From CAUZFZ01 sp963579025 (GTDB lineage Bacteria; Planctomycetota; Planctomycetia; Planctomycetales; Planctomycetaceae): a DNA stretch of 14,970 nucleotides. This document shows, piece after piece, positions 8,672 through 14,970 of this stretch. The notes beneath the pieces are model-generated. The model made no database searches and had not been told where the DNA came from. It worked only from the letters and a program-made list of their open reading frames with translations. Made by a program: the position numbers and the translations under genes. The DNA is taken from NCBI GenBank assembly GCA_963579025.1, contig CAUZFZ010000213.1, forward strand, positions 1 through 14,970. Direction: 5' to 3'. How positions within the stretch are numbered: position 1 is the stretch's first letter; the number at the start of each line of letters is the position of its first letter.

Positions 8672-9334
8672 ATGAATCGTCGGACCTTCGTACGCCTGCT
8701 CGGCTGCGCCGCACCGTCGGCCCTGCTTCTGAGCGGCTGCCGCGGCAAGCAATACGCCCACATCCTGGAAGACGACGACGAGAACATGGTCGGCAGCCAC
8801 ACGGCCGGCGCGTCGGTCTACGAACCCATCGTCGGAGAAGCCGTCGAAAAGCTGCTTTCAAAAGAAGCGGCCGGCATCCAGCAGATTGAATTCGTGGAAG
8901 AGGCCCGGCAGCCGAAGCGCATCTGCTTCGTCGGCATCGAGAACGCCAGTGCCGAAGAGATCGGCGATTTCCGCGAGCAACTGTTCGAGATCATCGACGA
9001 GCAAATCGGCAGCTCGGGCCTGTTCGTCTCGTTGAGCCGACGCTACGTGGACTCAGGCCTGCGTGAAGCCGGGCTGCATATGACACAGCTCTTTCAACCA
9101 CACGCCCAGCGGCTGTTTACCGAAGTCATGGAGCGACAGGGCCAACCGTTCGATTACCTGCTGTTCGGCAAGTTGACATCCGGCACGACGCGAAGCAACG
9201 AGAAAGACTACCAGCGCGATTACCTGCTGACGCTGGAGCTGGTCAACATCCACACCGGCGTGCAGAGCAAATCCAATGCGAAGCTCCGCAAGGGATACCA
9301 CCGCTCAGCCCTGGGCAAGATCAAGCACTATTGA
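8672..9334 (+). CDS. LpoB-like outer-envelope lipoprotein
   Basis: A predicted lipoprotein of 220 residues related to LpoB. In E. coli, LpoB is an outer-membrane lipoprotein that activates the peptidoglycan synthase PBP1B. The signal sequence ends in the lipobox LLLSGC, with C23 as the lipidation site. The N-terminus also has a twin-arginine-like motif, NRRTFVR. The mature part shows the family pattern: a helix ending VEKLL, then KRICFVGIENASAEEIGDF, then an SSGLFVSLSR strand, FDYLLFGKLTSGT, and a final DYLLTLELVNIHTGVQSKS strand pair. AAAGGA at 8660-8665 is a fair ribosome-binding site for the ATG at 8672; the frame upstream to 8516 lacks a good start. The COG3014-like lipoprotein gene follows on the same strand, an association known for these families. 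A partner synthase in this organism is not established. Confidence 0.85.
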   Translation: MNRRTFVRLLGCAAPSALLLSGCRGKQYAHILEDDDENMVGSHTAGASVYEPIVGEAVEKLLSKEAAGIQQIEFVEEARQPKRICFVGIENASAEEIGDFREQLFEIIDEQIGSSGLFVSLSRRYVDSGLREAGLHMTQLFQPHAQRLFTEVMERQGQPFDYLLFGKLTSGTTRSNEKDYQRDYLLTLELVNIHTGVQSKSNAKLRKGYHRSALGKIKHY

Positions 9335-9346
9335 GATTACGCTGCC

Positions 9347-9363
9347 ACGGCTGAGCGAGCCGT
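9347..9363 (+). terminator. Hairpin just after the LpoB-like gene, possible terminator
   Basis: ACGGCT (9347-9352) pairs with AGCCGT (9358-9363) around the loop GAGCG, 12 bases beyond the stop codon. There is no T-run. It could reduce read-through into the COG3014-like gene or stabilise the transcript end. The call rests on position and symmetry only. Confidence 0.3.
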
Positions 9364-9430
9364 AACCGATGAGCGACCGGGCGAGTGTTCGTCTGTTGGG
9401 ACGCCGTCCAACGCCGTGAACGATGACTCT

Positions 9431-9665
9431 GTCGGCTTCAGCCGACACCTGTTTGCCACCGGCTTCAGCCGGTGGTCGCCGGACCGTAACCCATTTTATT
9501 AGCCGGCTTCAGCCGGACTTCTCGTCATGGATTCATCCCTGCCCGTTGCATGGCGAACGACTGAAGTCGCGACGAGAAGTCCGGCTGAAGCCGGCTGATA
9601 TTGCATTCCAGTTCTGTGATCCACCAGCTGAAGCTGGTGGCAAGGAAGCGTCGGCTGAAGCCGAC
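9431..9665. repeat. Nested inverted-repeat element of seven small palindromes (REPIN/MITE-like)
   Basis: Seven short palindromes share the invariant centre CTTCAG or CTGAAG: 9431-9446, 9456-9475, 9503-9516, 9558-9569, 9582-9595, 9621-9640 and 9650-9665. The first three read CTTCAG and the last four CTGAAG, so the whole block is a large inverted repeat. The inner arms 9501-9526 and 9571-9596 are perfect 26-base reverse complements and extend to about 30 with one mismatch. The outer arms (9431-9475 and 9621-9665) are reverse complements at 39 of 45 positions, with equal 9-base spacers. One pair of differences swaps G-C for A-T on both sides of a stem, which preserves the hairpin. No protein is encoded. 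This looks like a non-autonomous palindromic mobile element or REP doublet. Confidence 0.88.
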
Positions 9666-9741
9666 GATGCTTCGACAGTTTCCCTGAGGCCTGCGCCCCA
9701 GACAATTTCATGCCGCCGCAACGCGGCTCATGGCCTGATCG

Positions 9742-11094
9742 ATGACACAACGATTTCCAACCGGACTCCTGCTCATCTGTGTCGCGTACGCAGCGATGCT
9801 GCCCGGCTGCGCGACGCATGCCGGACGCGTTGTCTCGATTCGCGACTCGTATTACGCGGGTCAGATCGACAATGCCCTGGCCAAAGTCGATCGTGAAATT
9901 GCCCGCGGCAAGACGGACGTCGATGCTCTCAAACTGGATCGAGCAATTATTGAACTCGCGTCCGGTCGACCGGACGATGCCGAACGGACTCTGCGCGAGG
10001 TCCGCGACCGGTTCGATTATCTGGAACAGAAGGATGCCAGTGAAGCGGTCATCTCAGCACTGACCGACGACAACAAGCTGGCCTACGCTGGTGAGGACTA
10101 TGAGAAGGTCCTCGTTCGCTGCTTCCTGTCCCTGTCGAGCCTGATGCACAATGGTCAGGACGCCGGGGCGTACGCTCTGCAGGTCGGCCAGAAGCAACAG
10201 CAGATCATCGACGCCGGCAAGGACGAATCCGGCGAGAATCCCAAGCTGGCATATAAGCGCGTCGCGTTTGGCGCGTATCTGCATGCGTCTCTGCGTGAGC
10301 CATTTCCGACACGCTATGACGAAGCCGCCAGCTCGATCCGCAAAGTTGCCAACTGGGAACCGGAGTTTCCGTTCCTCGAAGAAGACATCGAGCGGATCAC
10401 GGGCGGAGTTCATTCGAAACCCGGCAGCGGAGTGCTGTACGTCATCGCTCTGGTCGGTCGCGGTCCCTACAAGGAAGAGCGTTTCGAACAACCGACCTCA
10501 AATGCGCTGCTGATCGCCGATCGGATTCTGAGTGCCACGTCGAAACACTCGCTGCCGCCGACGATCGCTCCGATCCGAGTCCCGATCGTCGTCCGCAATC
10601 GCAATGCGGTCAAAGGCATCGATGTTTCCGTTGACGGCGAACATCGAGACCGCACGGAGACAATTACCGACATCGGACGCATGGCAGTCGACCAGTACGC
10701 AGCCATGCTTCCAAAAGTGATGGCGCGAGCCGTTGTTCGTCGAGTGGTTAAGAAGGGCGCCATCTACGCAACCAAAGAGTTCGGCAACGTCGACGACCCT
10801 TTGGCCTCGCTGGCGCTTGACGCGGTCGGCGTCGCATGGGAGGCGACGGAAACCGCCGACACGCGTTGCTGGGGACTGCTCCCCGACCACATCGACGTGC
10901 TGCGTCTGGAACTCCCCGCTGGCGAGCACTCAATCGAACTCGAACCGGTCACATCCGCTCGCGGTAGTGGCACGCGCGTGCGTGGCAAATCCATCGGTCG
11001 CAGCGTTACGATTCAGGACGGCCAGAACACGTTTCTGCTGGCCACAGTCCCCGACCTCGAACCCGTCGGCGAAATACTGGTCAGCGGCCAGTAA
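9742..11094 (+). CDS. COG3014-like lipoprotein
   Basis: A predicted envelope lipoprotein of 450 residues. The signal peptide (MTQRFPTGLLLICVAYAAML) ends in lipobox LPGC, with C23 lipidated. Residues about 30-100 form a helical TPR-like segment (YYAGQIDNALAKVDREIARG, then AERTLREVRDRFDYLEQKD). The middle and C-terminal parts resemble COG3014 proteins: SGVLYVIALVGRGPYKEERF near residue 230, a VVRNR/VSVDGE segment, the AMLPKVMARAVVRRVVKKGA helix, then a beta-rich end (DTRCWGLLPDHIDVLRLELP). COG3014 proteins have no defined biochemical role and are often encoded beside LpoB-like genes, as here. The assignment comes from recalled pattern, not a search. The ATG at 9742 is the only sensible start, because a nearby upstream in-frame ATG meets a stop after one codon. 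Confidence 0.82.
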   Translation: MTQRFPTGLLLICVAYAAMLPGCATHAGRVVSIRDSYYAGQIDNALAKVDREIARGKTDVDALKLDRAIIELASGRPDDAERTLREVRDRFDYLEQKDASEAVISALTDDNKLAYAGEDYEKVLVRCFLSLSSLMHNGQDAGAYALQVGQKQQQIIDAGKDESGENPKLAYKRVAFGAYLHASLREPFPTRYDEAASSIRKVANWEPEFPFLEEDIERITGGVHSKPGSGVLYVIALVGRGPYKEERFEQPTSNALLIADRILSATSKHSLPPTIAPIRVPIVVRNRNAVKGIDVSVDGEHRDRTETITDIGRMAVDQYAAMLPKVMARAVVRRVVKKGAIYATKEFGNVDDPLASLALDAVGVAWEATETADTRCWGLLPDHIDVLRLELPAGEHSIELEPVTSARGSGTRVRGKSIGRSVTIQDGQNTFLLATVPDLEPVGEILVSGQ

Positions 11095-11142
11095 CACAGT
11101 GCACTTCGTGCAGAGCCGTGGTCTGAAGTCGCCGCTCGACGC

Positions 11143-11251
11143 GTAGGGCCGGTTCCTACCGGCCGACCGCATCACATCCCCAAGACGGGCCCGATTTCTA
11201 TCGGCCAGTCGCATCAAATCCCGATGATCCGCCGGTGGGAACCGGCCCTAC
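11143..11251. repeat. Inverted-repeat element with 41-base internal duplication
   Basis: The end arms 11143-11163 and 11231-11251 are 21-base reverse complements with one mismatch (core GTAGGGCCGGTTCC). Each arm also contains the smaller palindrome GCCGGTTCC(T/C)ACCGGC. Inside, 11146-11186 and 11187-11227 are diverged direct copies with a 41-base period; both contain CGGCC followed by CGCATCA(C/A)ATCCC. This is a typical intergenic palindromic repeat of high-GC planctomycete genomes as I know them. The right arm contains the stop codon (11248-11250) of the neighbouring minus-strand fragment. Confidence 0.75.
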
Positions 11252-11577
11252 TTTTCCTTCTCGGCGCGGAGTTTTTCAATGGCGGCGCGGACGTCGGCTT
11301 CCCAGGGGAACGGTTCGTCCTTGGGCGGGAGGTTGGGGATGGGAACGTTCATCTGCTGGAGCAGTTCGGTGGTCCTGGTGAGTTCGTAGCGATGTACATA
11401 CGGCTCGCCGTCGGCCCAGGCCCACCGGTAGGCGGCCAGCGCGTGGGGCTTCGCTTGCGCGGGGTCGCCGAAGAGAGCGTTTAGCAATATGTTGGTGATG
11501 TAGACCAAGATGGCACAGGAGTAGTCCAAGCCACTAACGCCGATTAGGCTACTCCCACTTTTTACCGAACCAGCCAC
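11248..11577 (-). pseudogene. Truncated gene fragment, probably the C-terminus of a TPR/STAND-type protein
   Basis: The 109-codon frame has two parts. Residues about 35-109, from LFGDPAQAKPHALAAYRWAW to KLRAEKEK, look like a genuine C-terminal domain: helical, with DGEPYVHRYELTRTTELLQQM and NLPPKDEPFPWEADV. This resembles tails I associate with TPR-containing STAND proteins of planctomycetes, a recalled resemblance rather than a search result. The first 30 or so residues look like read-through of unrelated DNA, and no promoter or ribosome-binding site precedes the ATG. The TAG stop lies inside the arm of the adjacent palindromic repeat. It lies on the same strand as, and downstream of, the broken STAND gene at 13041-14855, so it may be that gene's separated 3' end. 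It could alternatively be a small intact gene. Confidence 0.5.
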
Positions 11578-11598
11578 GCGGCGTCTTGCTCCTTGTAA

Positions 11599-11628
11599 TT
11601 GACACAGCCAAACTGACTAGTTTCTAAA
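11599..11628 (+). promoter_or_regulatory. Candidate sigma70-type promoter for the HNH gene
   Basis: A perfect TTGACA at 11599-11604 is followed by an 18-base spacer and TCTAAA at 11623-11628, which matches TATAAT at four of six positions. The predicted transcript start falls only about 7 bases before the GTG start codon at 11642. The message would therefore be leaderless or nearly so, consistent with the lack of a ribosome-binding site. Confidence 0.45.
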
Positions 11629-11641
11629 TGGGGCATCTGCC

Positions 11642-12982
11642 GTGATTTCATGTGCCTACTGCGACAAGGAATGCAATCCGACGCGGGAGCATGTCGTCCC
11701 GCGTTGGTACATCAAAGCGGTTGGTAAGGACGGCATTGAGACGTTCAACGCCCGAAGCCCAACCAAACACATTCGTGGCGATATTCTCGTCAAGGACGTT
11801 TGCAAAGAGTGCAACAGTGGGCCTCTTGGTACTCTGGACGCGTACGGAAAGCGGCTGTACTTCGATTTGCTCCGACACCCTGTTTATTACGGCGAGTCGG
11901 TCGATCTCAACTGCGACTACGAGCTTCTCCTTCGGTGGCTCCTTAAACTGTGCTTCAACAGCGCGCGTGTGCATAACTCCGACGTGTCCATACTGGTCAA
12001 ATATAAGGACTTTTTACTCGGCAACTCGCCGATCCCGGCCCCGGTGTCCACGTATGCCCATCTCGTCGCAGCTACTGACTTCGGTACGACGCCGCCAACT
12101 CCCGCACACCGAATCATCGGCGGCGATGACGATATCGACGAACCGCGCTGGTTCCGTTTGACGCAATTTCGAACAAACGTCGATTTCATGTCGGAGATCG
12201 TGCAGCGCCAAGTCTACATTGATGGGTTTTGTTTCACTCTGCTGGTACCCGACCCCAACCGCATTGAGCACACCGAGCAGTTGAGCCAACTTGAAACGCG
12301 ATTCACTGAATGGACACGTGACGCGAAGAGGCTGCCTTCTTCTGGCCAAGTGAGAGTGACGGCGCACGCTGTGCACGCGTATTCATGCATTGAGGATCAC
12401 TTGCTTAATTATCCGACACGATATGCAGACGGCGCTCCGTCCGAAAGTTCCGAGTTTTCAGACGTCATCTCGGACATGCTAGATGGCGAAGTCAAGGCTC
12501 TGGCAGTCTGCGTAACCCGTGAGGAGATCGATTCAGGCGACACCTCGCAGATTGTCGCGCGACTGAATGAACTCGTTGCAACGCGCGAGTCCGCGATCGG
12601 CGCTATGCAGCGAGTAGCAATATGGAGCGACGGATTCGACGACGACTCGCGGGAATTGTGGGAAATTCCGGCGGTGGTAAACTTCTTACAGGAAGTGTTC
12701 TCCGCTTGCCCGTTCTTGTTCTTTCTCGCGATGCCTGAATCGAAAACTGTGCAGCTCTTTGCGGCTTGTTGTTGTAGTTGTTGCGCGGATAGGACGCATA
12801 CTGACGAGTTAATTGAATTCGATACAGAGATGCTTCGGACGTTTATGGATACTGGTTTCCGCGGTCTCAACGAAGTCACACAGCGATTCGCCATCAGTAT
12901 CGAGATCAATCGCGCAATATCAGAAACCGCATTGCGTTTCCTAAAAGTGCTTCAACCGTGTGACGCAAAGGCTGCTCAATGA
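11642..12982 (+). CDS. HNH-endonuclease-like protein with long uncharacterised C-terminal region
   Basis: A 446-residue protein. The first 60 residues match an HNH/zinc-finger nuclease module: CAYC (C4, C7), REHVVPRW (E16, H17) and VCKECN (C54, C57, N58). The four Cys would hold a structural zinc, and His17 is the likely catalytic residue. Residues 61-446 are not recognised. They include LLLRWLLKLCFNSARVHNS near residue 100, and an odd cysteine cluster CCCSCC at 376-381 beyond a hydrophobic FLFFLAMPE segment. The start is GTG at 11642, since an upstream in-frame stop at 11618 allows no ATG. Codon choice is more A/T-rich (aaa, tta, ttt, aat) than the flanking genes, which suggests horizontal transfer. 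It sits between two truncated minus-strand genes. Stand-alone HNH proteins with unique C-termini are often restriction or anti-phage effectors; that role here is inference. Confidence 0.8.
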   Translation: MISCAYCDKECNPTREHVVPRWYIKAVGKDGIETFNARSPTKHIRGDILVKDVCKECNSGPLGTLDAYGKRLYFDLLRHPVYYGESVDLNCDYELLLRWLLKLCFNSARVHNSDVSILVKYKDFLLGNSPIPAPVSTYAHLVAATDFGTTPPTPAHRIIGGDDDIDEPRWFRLTQFRTNVDFMSEIVQRQVYIDGFCFTLLVPDPNRIEHTEQLSQLETRFTEWTRDAKRLPSSGQVRVTAHAVHAYSCIEDHLLNYPTRYADGAPSESSEFSDVISDMLDGEVKALAVCVTREEIDSGDTSQIVARLNELVATRESAIGAMQRVAIWSDGFDDDSRELWEIPAVVNFLQEVFSACPFLFFLAMPESKTVQLFAACCCSCCADRTHTDELIEFDTEMLRTFMDTGFRGLNEVTQRFAISIEINRAISETALRFLKVLQPCDAKAAQ

Positions 12983-13040
12983 AGGAACAGCAACGACGGT
13001 TCGAAGCAACCGACTATTGCTCGGTGAGTCTGGCGCAGCT

Positions 13041-14855
13041 TTAGGGAAATGCATTCCTCGGTGTGAATCGCAGGCCGGATGACGTATAGGATGATTTTGA
13101 ATAGGCCGGATCATCAAGGAACGAAGCGACGCTGCTCGGGCAATGAGATGATTGGTGAGACTGGTTGATACTGACGCTGCTAGGACCGCGCTGCATTTGG
13201 TCGGGCCTACGACTTCGCAACCTTCGATCTTTACCCCGCAGAAGCCGCTTCGCTTCCGACGGGCGCAGGCCAGGGAGCGTGATCCGTTTCGCCCCGGTAA
13301 TGGGCTGGCTGGAGGGATTCAGCAGCACGCGCGGGGTGAGCCGGGAGCTGACGAGTATCTTCGACGGCGTGGCGGCGGCCAGGGCGCGGAGCAGGTCGTT
13401 GTCCTCGTCGCGGATGGCGTCGCAGGGGTTGCGGTTGACGATCTTGTCGGTGGGGCTGTTCGCGTCCTCGTCCGGCATCTCGGCGGCATCAATCCGATGG
13501 TAGGCCACGAGCACGCGCTCCAGCCCATCCAGGATCAACAGCCAGGGCCTGGCGTGAAGTTGCGCCAGCAGCGGTTCCTTCAGCTCGGCGGTCTTCTTTT
13601 TGCGAAGCTCCTCCAACGGCTGCCCGGTCATGTAGGCGAGCGCCCGCTGGCAGAAGTCCGCCATGATCGCCCCCCGCTCATAGAACGAATACCAGAACCG
13701 CCCGGCCCAGTCGGCACGGACCTGCATGGCGTGTTTTGGATTCGTCGTCCACTCCCAGGTGAGCATGCTCTTGCCATTCCCGCCGATGGCCTCGAACAGC
13801 AGCAAGTTGGTCGGATCGGCAGGCCTGGCCCAGTCGCTGAGATCTTCGAGTTCTCTCGCCCGCCCGACGAACTGGTGCGAGCCAATGTAATCCGGTTCCG
13901 CATAGAATTCCGGCGGTGCAGGAATGACTGGCGAAGGGATCGAACCATCGCTTGGTTGCGCTGGTTCGTCAGGTTCCGGAGTTTCGTCCGCCTGGTTGCC
14001 AAATGCACTGACACTGCTGAGGTCCGCATTATCCGCGATGGTCCAGTCTTCTCGGGTCTTTGACTGTCGGACGTCTGCAATAAAGACGGGTGGTGTGTTG
14101 CGTGGTGCGTACTGACGGCAATACCGAGTGATCGCACGTTGTTCGATACGGAGGAATTGGTATTGATTGGGAATATCCGTGGGCACGGGTGGAGTCTCGC
14201 CACTCGTTCTGAGAGAGGCGCTGCCGGTTGAGTAGACAGGCACTGTGCGGGCGAGGACATCGGCTTTGGCCTCATGCGTGTGGCCGTGCAAAACGAGATG
14301 CAGGTGATCCGCAAGGATGCCGCCAAGCAGTTCCGCGTCACGGAGGTTCTCGTTGTCTTCCCGACAACCGCGATTCGTGTTGTGGTGTACGGCTCCAATT
14401 CGCAGCCACCCATCAAATTGGGCTTCACTCAGTCGCTGTTTGAACCAGTCGTACTGCCGCTCTTCGCACAACCCGTGATGACCTTTGTCCGGACGGTCTT
14501 CGGCGTCCACCGCAGTGTGATGGCCCTCATCCATGGTGGAGTTGAGCCCGGCCACGACAACGCGCAAATCTTCGTTCACGAACAAGGACCACGGCGTTTC
14601 AGTGTTGAAGGTGATTCCAGAAATCCCGGCATAGAATTCATCGAAGGCCGCTTTGAAATGTTTCCACTTCGGGAACCACGGGAATTCGGGTTCCTCACCA
14701 TCCCCCTTGCATTCGAGAAAGTACGCTTCGCAATTTGAACGATTAATGTCGTGATTGCCGGGGATGACGATGCAGCGACTTCTCGGCAGCGAGTAGTGAT
14801 CGCACAATCCGCCCAGGAACTCGAAAGCATCGGCAAACTCTTTAGGCCTCGTCAA
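13041..14855 (-). pseudogene. Truncated metallophosphoesterase-STAND NTPase gene (defence-type), both ends lost
   Basis: The frame encodes 604 residues from a TTG. Residues about 4-260 are a calcineurin-like phosphoesterase: VIPGNHD (33-36), AVHHN (157-158) and VLHGHTHEAK (190-194). The first two metal motifs of this fold, DxH and GDxx, would lie upstream and are absent, so the enzyme is probably dead. A Pro/Glu-rich linker (about 286-320) leads to a STAND NTPase: FVGR (329-332), Walker A GGNGKS (358-363), Walker B LLILDGLE (439-446), sensor KILVSSRLTPR (499-509) and TLPGLRPSEAKRLLR (526-540). The family pattern ends at residue 540 (about 13236), and the remaining 64 residues, rich in Ser and Arg, look like out-of-frame read-through. 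Winged-helix and repeat domains expected after the NTPase are missing. Transposase sequence abuts the 5' end. STAND proteins with N-terminal effectors are known anti-phage sensors; an intact ancestor could have been one. Confidence 0.75.
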
Positions 14856-14970
14856 CAGAATTGGTGGGCGAGATCGTGTTCTGGAAGGCGGGCGAGTTCG
14901 TGATATAGCACGGTTTCGTAGACTTTATTAGTGCGGAAACCGTATGACTTTCTGAGTGCCACTTTCGCTT
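14852..14970 (-). mobile_element. C-terminal fragment of a transposase, cut by the window edge
   Basis: Reading the minus strand from 14968 to the TGA at 14852-14854 gives 38 residues: ...ALRKSYGFRTNKVYETVL, then YHELARLPEHDLAHQFC. The KSYGFRT...ETVLYH pattern with a final HxFC resembles C-termini of DDE transposases of the ISL3 type. The family call is from memory and tentative. The rest of the gene lies beyond the window. The stop codon overlaps the first codons of the broken phosphoesterase-STAND frame, so the mobile element appears to have replaced that gene's 5' end. No terminal inverted repeat can be identified with one end missing. Confidence 0.55.

Larger units (their letters stand above)
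9335..9741. other. 407-base gap between the two lipoprotein genes, mostly repeat element
   Basis: This gap is occupied largely by the nested palindrome element at 9431-9665. The left part (9335-9430) contains the small hairpin at 9347-9363 and otherwise nothing recognisable. The right part (9666-9741) must include the start region of the COG3014-like gene. It shows no clear promoter and no Shine-Dalgarno sequence. Confidence 0.6.

Noticed and set aside
9431..9665. CRISPR array
   Set aside because: The units are short palindromes in mirrored orientation with unequal spacing. There are no constant-length direct repeats or spacers, and no cas gene is nearby.
13072..13111. Direct repeat AGGCCGGAT at 13072-13080 and 13103-13111 as an insertion scar
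   Set aside because: Nine bases in GC-rich DNA can repeat by chance, and the positions do not bracket the proposed cassette.
13152..14063. Plus-strand open frame of 303 codons opposite the STAND NTPase
   Set aside because: The minus strand encodes recognisable Walker A, Walker B and sensor motifs. The plus-strand product is Arg/Gly/Pro-rich with no domain pattern.

Overview
The window looks like a piece of a planctomycete (Planctomycetota) chromosome. It is GC-rich, with weak or absent Shine-Dalgarno sequences before most genes and many short palindromic repeats between genes. The gene set also fits: a Uma2-family protein, LpoB-like and COG3014-like lipoproteins, a tandem CsgG-like/propeller protein, and a STAND NTPase with an N-terminal phosphoesterase. 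The lineage is inferred from this pattern, not from a marker gene.

Layout. Positions 1-48 hold a strong REP-like hairpin. A large secreted protein (150-3464, minus) carries two CsgG/LpoB-like domains and a C-terminal propeller-like region. A 389-base gap with no recognised gene follows, then two minus-strand tRNA genes: a CAU tRNA, probably Ile2, and Leu-GAG. On the plus strand come an HD-domain phosphohydrolase (4362-5717) and a Uma2-family protein (5947-6564). They face a minus-strand pair: a PP2C-type Ser/Thr phosphatase (6738-7478) and a PIG-L/BshB1-like deacetylase (7705-8436). Divergent from these are an LpoB-like lipoprotein (8672-9334) and a COG3014-like lipoprotein (9742-11094). A palindromic repeat element of seven short hairpins (9431-9665) separates the two lipoprotein genes.

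The right third, from about 11.14 kb, is an accessory region. It has a second palindromic repeat (11143-11251), a truncated C-terminal gene fragment (11248-11577, minus), an HNH-endonuclease-like gene (11642-12982, plus) with its own near-consensus promoter, a metallophosphoesterase-STAND NTPase gene that has lost both ends (13041-14855, minus), and the C-terminus of a transposase running off the window edge (14852-14970, minus). My reading is that a STAND defence-type gene was cut at its 5' end by a transposable element and interrupted in its 3' half by a small cassette carrying the HNH gene. The 11248-11577 fragment may be what is left of its C-terminus.

Functional links. The lipoprotein pair and the large CsgG-like protein share the LpoB/CsgG type of fold and suggest a cell-envelope function. 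The HD hydrolase, Uma2, PP2C and deacetylase genes look like ordinary housekeeping or regulatory genes with no obvious joint pathway. The HNH gene and the broken STAND gene look like the remains of a defence locus.
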